Source of the DNA: Phormidesmis priestleyi
GTDB taxonomy: Bacteria; Cyanobacteriota; Cyanobacteriia; Phormidesmidales; Phormidesmidaceae
Assembly (NCBI GenBank): GCA_003242115.1
Contig: QBMP01000001.1
Location: 5,556-34,661 of the forward strand
Length of the DNA: 29,106 nucleotides
Direction: 5' to 3'
The notes under the pieces are model-generated. The model was not told where the DNA came from. It was given only the letters and a program-made list of their open reading frames with translations, and searched no databases. Of this stretch, positions 23,122-29,106 are shown piece by piece. Each line of letters starts with the position of its first letter. The stretch's first letter is position 1. The position numbers were made by a program, and so were the translations under genes.

Positions 23122-24504
23122 ATGATTCGCGAAGTCTTCATGCCTGCTCTTAGCTCTACTATGACTGAGGGAAAGATCGTTTCTTGGGCCAAGTCAGCTG
23201 GCGATAAGGTCGAGAAAGGCGAAACTGTCGTCGTTGTCGAATCTGATAAAGCGGACATGGATGTCGAGTCTTTTTATGAAGGCTATTTGGCAATCATCAT
23301 TACTGAAGCGGGAGAAATGGCTCAGGTCAATGATGCCATTGCTTTTCTTGCGGATACCGAAGCAGAAATTGAAGAAGCCAAGCAGAGAGCGACTGCGATA
23401 AAGAATGGGAGCGCTTCAGCTAGTAGTAATGCGACAGTACCTGCAACAGCCACCGCTGCGACAGCTAAGCCAGTTGAAGTCGTTAAGGCAATAGCCACCC
23501 CAACGACGTCAGCAGCCACTGCTCAAAACGGCGCTGCCACGACTGCTGGCACCGTTTCGGGTCGAACCATCGTCTCTCCTCGCGCCCGCAAGCTAGCCCA
23601 GCAGCTAAAAGTCGATCTCAGCGGCCTCCAAGGCTCTGGCCCTCATGGCCGAATCGTGGCGCAAGACGTCGAGCTAGCCGCTGGTCAGACACCGACGCCT
23701 AGCTCCACAGCTACGATTCAAAAAGACACGATTCCGACCGCCACGATGGTAATGCCAGCCACCGAGGCCAAAGCACCGACTGCCGCAGCCACAGCTACCT
23801 TTACACCGTCTGCCGCCACGCCCACTACACCGGGCGAACTTGTCGCCTTCAATACGCTTCAGCAGGCTGTCGTTCGCAGTATGGACGCCAGCCTTTCAGT
23901 GCCCGTGTTCCGAGTCGGCTACACGATCACCACTAACGCCCTCGACAAGCTCTATCAGCAAATCAAGCCGAAAGGCGTCACCATGACCGCGCTATTGGCC
24001 AAAGCTGTCGCGGTTACCCTAACAAAGCATCCCCTCGTCAATGCGCGCTTTGCCCCGACCGGCATTCAGTACAGCAGCAGTATTAATATTGCCGTAGCGG
24101 TTGCCATGCCAGACGGTGGCTTGATTACACCCGTGCTGCGAGGCGCTGATCAAATGGATATCTATTCGCTGTCTCGCACTTGGAAAGATTTGGTGGCGCG
24201 ATCGCGCACCAAGCAGCTAGCTCCTGAAGAATATAACAGCGGCACCTTTACGCTTTCTAACTTAGGGATGTTTGGAGTCGATAGCTTTGATGCAATTCTG
24301 CCGCCTGGGCAGGGGTCGATTTTGGCGATTGGTGGCGCAAGGCCACAGGTTATCGCCACGGCTGACGGCCTCTTCGGCACCCGTAATCAAATGCGAGTGA
24401 ACATGACTAGCGATCACCGAATTATCTATGGCGCGGATGGCGCGGCCTTTCTCAAAGACCTCTGCGACTTGATTGAAAATAACGCCCAGTCTTTGACGCT
24501 ATAG
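23122..24504 (+). CDS. pdhC: Dihydrolipoamide acetyltransferase, E2 of pyruvate dehydrogenase
   Basis: 460 residues from the ATG at 23122 (MIREVFMPALSSTMTEG), the normal E2 start; 14 further codons upstream look like leader sequence. The lipoyl domain is at 1-80 with the lipoylated lysine K43 in ESDKADMD. An Ala/Thr-rich linker is followed by the E3-binding domain (~148-185, VSPRARKLAQQLKVDLSGL), a second linker and the catalytic domain (~240-460). The active-site motif is SDHRIIYGADGAAF with H432: the three-residue spacing change relative to the usual DHRxxDG is that of cyanobacterial and plastid E2. It transfers acetyl groups to CoA, providing acetyl-CoA for fatty acid synthesis. Database entries sometimes call this gene odhB, but cyanobacteria generally lack 2-oxoglutarate dehydrogenase. 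Confidence 0.94.
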   Translation: MIREVFMPALSSTMTEGKIVSWAKSAGDKVEKGETVVVVESDKADMDVESFYEGYLAIIITEAGEMAQVNDAIAFLADTEAEIEEAKQRATAIKNGSASASSNATVPATATAATAKPVEVVKAIATPTTSAATAQNGAATTAGTVSGRTIVSPRARKLAQQLKVDLSGLQGSGPHGRIVAQDVELAAGQTPTPSSTATIQKDTIPTATMVMPATEAKAPTAAATATFTPSAATPTTPGELVAFNTLQQAVVRSMDASLSVPVFRVGYTITTNALDKLYQQIKPKGVTMTALLAKAVAVTLTKHPLVNARFAPTGIQYSSSINIAVAVAMPDGGLITPVLRGADQMDIYSLSRTWKDLVARSRTKQLAPEEYNSGTFTLSNLGMFGVDSFDAILPPGQGSILAIGGARPQVIATADGLFGTRNQMRVNMTSDHRIIYGADGAAFLKDLCDLIENNAQSLTL

Positions 24505-24540
24505 AGAACGCTACAGAGTGCTTTAACCCCTTTAAAAAAC

Positions 24541-24625
24541 AAGTACCTCACCGAATCCAGCCTTTGCTTTAGAAATCTTTTGATGAGAATTTTCTAAGCG
24601 CTAAGCCGTTTTGAGTGAGGTACTT
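24541..24625. terminator. Long nested inverted repeat between convergent genes, candidate bidirectional terminator
   Basis: AAGTACCTCAC (24541-24551) and GTGAGGTACTT (24615-24625) are perfect 11-bp arms. Inside, GCTTTAGAAA and TTTCTAAGC pair with one bulge. It lies between the pdhC stop (24504) and the stop of the minus-strand gene (24633). The left flank TTTAAAAAAC gives a U-run for minus-strand transcripts; the right flank ATGTTTTC is weaker for plus-strand ones. Confidence 0.5.
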
Positions 24626-24632
24626 ATGTTTT

Positions 24633-25040
24633 CTAGTGACTTTCGTGAGACTCAGAGGTGGATTCGTCGTCTTTGTGAGACTGCTCTAGCAGCCGCTCAA
24701 AGCGTTCTTTGCTCCAGCGATCAGTAGCGTAGGAAATGGCGCTGATTTCTTCTAGGCGAATTAGCCAGACGGTTCGCTGATAGGGCTCATCGGGAAGTTC
24801 TTCGTCTTCAAAGCCTTCGGCGACATCGACATCGACCACTTCAACGTAGTCGGTATCTAAAAAAATAGGAATGCCTACTAAGCGGGTTCCCGGCATTCGG
24901 AACCAGACTTCACTACCGGCATGTAAGGCTTCTTCAAGACGGTGATAGAGTCGGCTCGGCGTGGAAGCAGCGTAAGTGGCGGAGCGATCGCCAGGAGCGT
25001 GTTCCTGACGGGTGCTGTTCTTCATCATGCCTTCTGCCAT
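24633..25040 (-). CDS. Hypothetical protein, small beta-rich core with acidic segment
   Basis: 135 residues from the ATG at 25040, which has AGGAGG 6 bases upstream; 16 further upstream codons are not needed. I do not recognise a named family. The core (~30-112) reads as a helix SRLYHRLEEALHAG followed by beta strands: EVWFRMP, RLVGIPIFLD, DYVEVVDVD, then an acidic loop (EGFEDEELPDEP) and RTVWLIRLEEISAISY. Helix plus five short strands is reminiscent of SH3/Sm-like small barrels, but that is only an impression. The C-terminus (~113-135) is polar, Ser/Glu/His-rich. There are no Cys residues, no signal peptide and no membrane segment, so it is probably cytoplasmic. It is convergent with pdhC, and the accB-efp genes lie upstream on the same strand. 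Confidence 0.65.
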   Translation of the reverse strand: MAEGMMKNSTRQEHAPGDRSATYAASTPSRLYHRLEEALHAGSEVWFRMPGTRLVGIPIFLDTDYVEVVDVDVAEGFEDEELPDEPYQRTVWLIRLEEISAISYATDRWSKERFERLLEQSHKDDESTSESHESH

Positions 25041-25347
25041 AGTTTTCCTCCTAAATACAACCGGCGGCATCCGAGGGCTGCTGCACACGAAGGTAGAGTT
25101 CCGTTGCCTTTGATCAAAACTTTGTAGCCCATAGCTGCGGTTATTGTATCTTTACATAAATCGTGGCAGCTTAGCTTTACGTATAACAGCTCATCAGCGC
25201 TTATACAAGATAGCAAATACCAGTTGTGAGTTCTCAAAGATGCCAGTGAAATGCCAGTGAAATGCCAGTGAAAAGGCTGTAGCTAAGTAGACCTACTGAA
25301 AGGCAAATCAATCGGTTTATTGAGCCAACCATTTGGGCTGAGCGAAC
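25041..25347. other. Gene-free stretch between accB and the hypothetical gene
   Basis: 307 bp, probably the promoter region of the gene at 24633. AGGAGG just above 25040 is its ribosome binding site. It contains the 11-bp triple repeat at 25240-25272 and nothing else recognised. Confidence 0.5.
25240..25272. repeat. 11-bp tandem repeat, three identical copies
   Basis: ATGCCAGTGAA at 25240, 25251 and 25262. It is intergenic, ~75 bp after the accB stop. Confidence 0.93.
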
Positions 25348-25848
25348 TTATTTGGCGAGTCGTACGCGCATGAGTGGCTGACCAAATTCAATGGGTTCTG
25401 CGTTTTCAACCAAGATATCGACGATTTCACCCGAAATTTCGGTTTCTAGCTCGTTCATGAGCTTCATAGCTTCAATAATACAGACCGTTTGACCGCTTTG
25501 AATGCGATCGCCCACTTCCACAAAAACCGCTTCATCTGGCGTCGGCGAGCGGTAAAAAGTCCCGACCATCGGTGCGGTGATTTCTACTAAGGTCGGATCA
25601 ATCATGGGCGCAGCAGGCGGTGAGGCAGCAGCAGGCGCAGCCACGGGACTAGAGGATGGCAGGCTCGCCGGAGCAAGCGGCCAAGTCGCTGCTGCTGTTG
25701 GGGCCGAATTCGTGGCCACAGCCGCCTGGATAGCCGCAGGCTTACGCAAGGTTAGCTCGAACTCAGCGTTTTTAAAGGTTAATTCGGCGATGTCAGTTTG
25801 ATTGAGCGCGGTAACTAACTCGCGGAGTTCGTTGACACTAAGATTCAC
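25348..25848 (-). CDS. accB: Biotin carboxyl carrier protein of acetyl-CoA carboxylase
   Basis: 166 residues. It carries the carboxybiotin between the biotin carboxylase and carboxyltransferase parts of acetyl-CoA carboxylase, the first committed step of fatty acid synthesis. The N-terminal helix (MNLSVNELRELVTALNQTDI) and FELTLRKP are conserved, followed by an Ala/Pro linker (~38-84) and the biotinyl domain (~86-165) with biotin lysine K129 in EAMKLM, preceded by the thumb-containing SPTPDEAVFVEVGD. The start is a GTG at 25848 with GGAG 8 bases upstream. It follows efp by 56 bp on the same strand, an efp-accB arrangement found in many bacteria, so the two are probably one operon. Confidence 0.96.
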   Translation of the reverse strand: MNLSVNELRELVTALNQTDIAELTFKNAEFELTLRKPAAIQAAVATNSAPTAAATWPLAPASLPSSSPVAAPAAASPPAAPMIDPTLVEITAPMVGTFYRSPTPDEAVFVEVGDRIQSGQTVCIIEAMKLMNELETEISGEIVDILVENAEPIEFGQPLMRVRLAK

Positions 25849-25904
25849 GTATTAAACTCCATATCTTAAAACTAGGTTCCTAAATGAAAAGGCACCCAAA
25901 TCAC

Positions 25905-26465
25905 CTAATTTTCGCGGCCTAGATAGCTGCCATTGCGGGTATCCACTTTGATTTTTTCGCCCTGAGCAATAAACAGAGGAACCATCACCTGAGCGCCCGT
26001 TTCAACGATCGCAGGCTTGGTGCCGCCCGTTGCGGTATCGCCTTTAACCCCCGGATCAGTTTGGGTGATTTCTAGCGTAACGGAGTTAGGCAGCTCTACT
26101 TCTAAAACTCGGTTATTCCACATCAGCACGGTGACTTCCATCTCGGCCTTGAGGTATTTGACGCGATCGCCAATTTGGTCTTCACTCAGGCGGCTTTCTT
26201 CATAGGTTTCCATATCCATAAAGACGTATTGCTCACCGTCTTTATAGGTGTGCTGCATGGTGTTTTTCTCTAACACTGCCTGGGGCATGGTTTCGCCCGC
26301 TCTAAAGGTTTTATCGACCGTGCTGCCGGTCTGTACATTCTTGAGTTTGGTACGCACAAACGCAGAGCCCTTACCCGGTTTAACGTGCAAAAACTCAATG
26401 ACGCGCCACACTGAACCATCTAGCTCGATGCTGGTGCCAGTGCGAAAATCATTGCTTGAAATCAT
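25905..26465 (-). CDS. efp: Translation elongation factor P
   Basis: 186 residues. EF-P enters the ribosome near the E site and relieves stalling at polyproline stretches. The N-terminal KOW-like domain has the loop [17 protein letters not shown] with K32 at the tip, the position that is modified in many bacteria. Domain II contains [21 protein letters not shown] and [20 protein letters not shown] (19-residue-class signature, ~110-130). Domain III ends [22 protein letters not shown] and [12 protein letters not shown]. The ATG at 26465 is preceded by AC-rich sequence without a clear Shine-Dalgarno. No modification gene is beside it, so the modification type is not indicated. It leads the efp-accB pair. 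Confidence 0.97.
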   Translation of the reverse strand: MISSNDFRTGTSIELDGSVWRVIEFLHVKPGKGSAFVRTKLKNVQTGSTVDKTFRAGETMPQAVLEKNTMQHTYKDGEQYVFMDMETYEESRLSEDQIGDRVKYLKAEMEVTVLMWNNRVLEVELPNSVTLEITQTDPGVKGDTATGGTKPAIVETGAQVMVPLFIAQGEKIKVDTRNGSYLGREN

Positions 26466-26564
26466 GGTAATAGCGTTAAGGGAGTGCAGTTAAAGTGCGC
26501 TTGAGCGGTGTCGGCGGATGATGCAGTTTCGTAACCGAAGTAATCGGTACTTATCGGCACCTAT

Positions 26565-26592
26565 TGTACCGCTCAGAGTGTACCGCTCAGAG
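26565..26592. repeat. 14-bp tandem duplication upstream of efp
   Basis: TGTACCGCTCAGAG twice, identical, in the 252-bp divergent region between efp and the cyclophilin gene. Confidence 0.9.
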
Positions 26593-26627
26593 GTGACTTG
26601 GCTATGAGGTGACCTTGGGTGTGACCA

Positions 26628-26662
26628 GACTAATGGCAGGACTAATGGCAAGACTATGGCAA
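26628..26662. repeat. 12/12/11-bp tandem repeat between efp and the cyclophilin gene
   Basis: GACTAATGGCAG, GACTAATGGCAA and GACTATGGCAA follow each other; the third lacks one A. Confidence 0.88.
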
Positions 26663-26717
26663 GATCAAAAGTGAACGCCGATTTTGCCCCTTTGAAAATT
26701 CTTACCAAAATTTTTCC

Positions 26718-27899
26718 ATGAACTTGCGATCGCCTTTTTCTATCGGTCGGTTAAGCCTGATTAAACAACCGTTTATCAGCTTAGCGACTAGCTCTATTTC
26801 GGGCCTCATTTTGAGCCTCATTTTATCTGCTAGCTGTCTTTTTGGGGCAGCGGCTCCAGCCCAAGCTAGTCTCATTGGCAGCGGCTTTAGTCCGCTCCTA
26901 GCAGGGTTGCCGCCAGGTAATGCAGTGACCGATGGCGCGGCGCTGCTGCGGTATTCTTTGCCGATTGACAATCCAGAGATTCGTTCGGTGCAAGGTGACT
27001 TAGAGGGCCTCTCAGAGTGGCTGCGCAGCAAGCGCTGGGGGCCGATGAAAAAAGATGTGACGAAAGTAGAGCGGGTGCTGACTCGCAAGCGTGAGGCGAT
27101 TTTGGCGGCGGTACCGGCGGAGCGACAGGCGCAGGCAGGCGAGATTATTGATAGCTTGAGCGCTGATATAGAGCCGATTTTGGCGGCGATCACCGCCAAA
27201 GATAAAGAGAACGTGTGGGTGCAGCGCAAGCTGATGCTCGATCAAATCGGGGCGCTAGAAGAGCTGATGGTGAACGGCTATCCATTTGAGGTGCCCACAG
27301 AATACGACAATTTGCCTCAGCTCAAGGGTCGAGCAACGGTGAAATTCACCACGACTCAAGGCAATGTGACGGTTGTGGCAGACGGCTACAGTGCCCCCGT
27401 GACAGCGGGTAACTTTATTGATTTGGTGAATAAAAAGTTTTACGACAATCTGCCGTTTATTCGGGCTGAAGACTTTTATGTGCTGCAAACGGGCGATCCG
27501 GATGGGGCAGCAGAGGGCTACATCGACCCAAAAACCAATGAATATCGGGCGATTCCGATGGAAATTTTGGTCAAAGGAGATAGCAAACCAATTTATGGCT
27601 ACACGCTAGAAGAAATTGGTCAGTATATGGACGAGCCGATTTTGCCATTTAACTCGTATGGCAGCTTGGCGCTGGCTCGCCCTGGCGATGACAATAATGG
27701 CGGCTCTTCTCAGTTTTTCTTCTTCTTATTTGAGGCGGAACTGACGCCTGCGGGCCGCAATATGCTGGACGGTCGCTATGCGGTGTTTGGCTACACAATC
27801 GACGGCAAAGACGTGCTGAGAAAGCTTAAAGCAGGCGATCAGATTCTATCGGCTGAAGTGGTGGATGGATTGGAGAATTTGGTACAGCCAAGGGTTTAG
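26718..27899 (+). CDS. Lumenal cyclophilin-type peptidyl-prolyl isomerase, CYP38/TLP40-like
   Basis: 393 residues. The N-terminal signal peptide has a hydrophobic core at ~20-45 and a probable cleavage after AQA (residue 50), for export to the thylakoid lumen or periplasm. A helical N-terminal domain follows (~55-190, with SVQGDLEGLSEWLRSKRW and KVERVLTRKREAILAAV), then a cyclophilin-like domain (~195-390) with KFTTTQGNVTVV, APVTAGNFIDLV, FYVLQTGDPDG, GSLALARPGDDNNGG and SQFFFFLFE. This is the layout of plant CYP38 (TLP40) and its cyanobacterial relatives, which assist photosystem II assembly; in CYP38 the isomerase site is altered and activity is doubtful. Here the canonical FxMQ-type site also reads FYVLQ, so activity is uncertain. 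thiL starts 55 bp downstream and may be co-transcribed. Confidence 0.92.
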   Translation: MNLRSPFSIGRLSLIKQPFISLATSSISGLILSLILSASCLFGAAAPAQASLIGSGFSPLLAGLPPGNAVTDGAALLRYSLPIDNPEIRSVQGDLEGLSEWLRSKRWGPMKKDVTKVERVLTRKREAILAAVPAERQAQAGEIIDSLSADIEPILAAITAKDKENVWVQRKLMLDQIGALEELMVNGYPFEVPTEYDNLPQLKGRATVKFTTTQGNVTVVADGYSAPVTAGNFIDLVNKKFYDNLPFIRAEDFYVLQTGDPDGAAEGYIDPKTNEYRAIPMEILVKGDSKPIYGYTLEEIGQYMDEPILPFNSYGSLALARPGDDNNGGSSQFFFFLFEAELTPAGRNMLDGRYAVFGYTIDGKDVLRKLKAGDQILSAEVVDGLENLVQPRV

Positions 27900-27954
27900 T
27901 CTCGTGATTCTGTGAAATAGCAGTGTGGAATATGCAGTGTGAGATGACGGTTAA

Positions 27955-28968
27955 ATGGCAGAGCAGCGATCATTGACCATTGCGGATCTCGGTGAGCTAG
28001 ACCTGATTGAGCGGCTGAAGCCTTTTTGTGCACCCAACGCGGTGGGCGATGACGGGGCGCTAATAGCTGTCGATGCAGGGCATCGCTTGGTGGTGACAAC
28101 AGATGTGCTGGTGGACACGGTGCATTTTAGCGATCGCACCACTCCCCCTTTTACCGTTGGCTGGCGGGCCGTTGCGGCAAATTTGTCAGATTTAGCCGCG
28201 ATGGGCGCAGCCCCATTGGGAATTACGGTGGGCTTAGGGTTACCGCCCGAAACCCCTTGGGCCTGGGTCAAATCCCTGTATGAAGGCATGGCCGCTTGCT
28301 TGCGCGAGTATGGCGGTGCGATTGTCGGTGGCGATGTCTGTCGGGCGGCGCAGCGAACGGTTTCAATTACGGCGCTAGGGCAGGTCTGGCCAGAATGGGC
28401 GATCCGTCGAGATACTGCCGTGCCCGGAATGAGCGTGGTAGTCACGGGAGCGCATGGCGGATCGCGGGCGGGCTTGGCGATGCTGCTAGGCGAGTTGGAG
28501 GGATGTGACACCACCGCAGCAGCGGGCTGGATTCGATCGCATCAGCAGCCGGTGCCGCGATTTGATGCGATTTTTGAACTCAATCAACGAATGCCATTAG
28601 CAGGCCCAAGACCCGCGATCGCAGGGATGGATAGCAGCGATGGGCTGGCAAATGCGTTACTGCAATTGAGCAAAAGCAGTGGGGTGGGGATGGATATTAT
28701 GCGATCGCGCATTCCTTTACCCGCTGGTCTCAGCGCTGCCGTTGGCCGTGATCTGGCCATAAACTGGGCGCTTTATGGCGGCGAAGACTTTGAATTGGTG
28801 CTGTGTTTGCCGCCCGATTTGGCCACCTCGTTTGCCGCCGCTAGCGGGGCGACTATCTTAGGCAAAACCACTCATACGGGCATTGTGCAAGTGCTCTTTT
28901 GGACAGCGGACGAAAAGCCTACGCCAATGAGCATACCGCTGAGCCACAAAAGCTTTCAGCATTTTTAA
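27955..28968 (+). CDS. thiL: Thiamine-monophosphate kinase
   Basis: 337 residues. It phosphorylates thiamine monophosphate to the active cofactor thiamine diphosphate using ATP. PurM-like fold signatures: VGDDGALI with D32/D33, TTDVLVDTVHF with D50 and D54, WRAVAANLSDLAAMGA with D79, IVGGDVCRA, then MDSSDGLANALLQL and YGGEDFELVLCLPP in the C-terminal half. Length is normal. The ATG at 27955 fits the conserved start (ADLGELDLIERLK). No TPP riboswitch motif was seen in the 55 bp before it. It shares the pathway with the thiO-thiG fusion about 20 kb away; the product is the cofactor of pyruvate dehydrogenase E1, whose partner E2 is also encoded in this window. Confidence 0.96.
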   Translation: MAEQRSLTIADLGELDLIERLKPFCAPNAVGDDGALIAVDAGHRLVVTTDVLVDTVHFSDRTTPPFTVGWRAVAANLSDLAAMGAAPLGITVGLGLPPETPWAWVKSLYEGMAACLREYGGAIVGGDVCRAAQRTVSITALGQVWPEWAIRRDTAVPGMSVVVTGAHGGSRAGLAMLLGELEGCDTTAAAGWIRSHQQPVPRFDAIFELNQRMPLAGPRPAIAGMDSSDGLANALLQLSKSSGVGMDIMRSRIPLPAGLSAAVGRDLAINWALYGGEDFELVLCLPPDLATSFAAASGATILGKTTHTGIVQVLFWTADEKPTPMSIPLSHKSFQHF

Positions 28969-28995
28969 TCGCCTTTAATCGCACCTCCATTAAAC

Positions 28996-29045
28996 CTAAC
29001 TGACAAAATATTTGGCAGAATATTTTGCGTTAGCCCTTTCAAGGG
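28996..29045. terminator. Two adjacent hairpins after thiL
   Basis: CTAAC-tga-CAAAATATT pairs with AATATTTTG-c-GTTAG across TGGCAG (28996-29033); CCCTT-tc-AAGGG follows at 29034-29045. No long T-run follows, so it is a possible terminator or processing structure rather than a clear one. Confidence 0.35.
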
Positions 29046-29106
29046 TTCCAAAAATGCACTAAACTAGCAAGGTTGAAATCTTGTAGATTTAAGTTACGCA
29101 CATGGC

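Noticed and set aside
4919..26662. Repeat arrays as CRISPR
   Set aside because: Units are directly adjacent with no spacers, differ from array to array, and no cas gene is present.
26702..27229. 175-codon minus-strand ORF
   Set aside because: Antisense to the cyclophilin gene's signal peptide and helical region; no family features.
27951..28514. 187-codon minus-strand ORF
   Set aside because: Antisense to thiL, whose motifs are complete; Ser/Pro-rich shadow composition.
392..28708. GCGATCGC octamers as regulatory sites
   Set aside because: About 37 copies spread evenly in and between genes match the well-known HIP1 repeat of cyanobacteria; useful as a taxonomic marker only.
1..29106. tRNA, rRNA, insertion sequences, prophage or defence genes
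   Set aside because: Both strands were read for them; no cloverleaf, transposase, integrase or toxin-antitoxin-like pair was found.

Overview
The window is chromosomal DNA from a cyanobacterium. The octamer GCGATCGC (HIP1) occurs about 37 times by eye, roughly once per 800 bp, both inside and between genes. Several proteins have typically cyanobacterial architectures: a ThiO-ThiG fusion, a plastid-type pyruvate dehydrogenase E2, a CYP38/TLP40-type lumenal cyclophilin, a Mo-nitrogenase C-terminal-domain protein, and a sterol-desaturase/SDR fusion. It looks like a non-heterocystous Leptolyngbya/Synechococcus-like genome, but the sequence alone does not fix the genus. There are no rRNA or tRNA genes, no CRISPR array, no transposase and no prophage genes. 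Almost everything is housekeeping.

Layout. 1-2.3 kb (+): the end of a membrane glycosyltransferase and an overlapping polytopic membrane protein. 2.8-4.4 kb (-): a pgeF-type laccase-domain enzyme followed by an RppA-like response regulator with no kinase beside it. 4.9-6.2 kb (+): a secreted protein with a hexapeptide repeat and a membrane-anchored low-complexity protein. 6.2-8.3 kb (+): the thiO-thiG fusion. 8.4-10.3 kb: a DUF1499 protein (-), a small membrane protein (+) and an MBL-fold protein (-) that overlaps it tail to tail. 10.7-13.9 kb (+): M23 peptidase, aroC, Ap4A phosphorylase. 14-15.2 kb: a Mo-nitrogenase-C protein (-) and a 910-bp gene-free stretch with repeats and palindromes.

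15.2-20.1 kb (-): glutathione reductase, a peroxiredoxin-glutaredoxin hybrid, cysteine synthase and the desaturase/SDR fusion. Three of these form a coherent thiol module: CysK makes cysteine for glutathione, the hybrid peroxiredoxin spends glutathione on peroxides, and the reductase regenerates it. 20.4-24.5 kb (+): acyl-ACP/CoA synthetase, a YlqD-family coiled coil and the PDH E2 subunit. 24.6-26.5 kb (-): an unknown conserved-looking protein and the efp-accB pair. 26.7-29.0 kb (+): the CYP38-like cyclophilin and thiL. Two thiamine genes (thiOG and thiL) lie about 20 kb apart. accB, aas and the E2 subunit all serve acetyl/acyl-group metabolism.

I did not find a convincing undescribed multi-gene system. 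The most unusual signal is the abundance of short tandem duplications: in-frame 12- or 18-bp units in genes and 9-18-bp (often 11-bp) units between genes. Several strong inverted repeats and a repeat-bearing secreted protein are also worth a second look. All assignments come from reading translations and motifs by eye; no database search was run.
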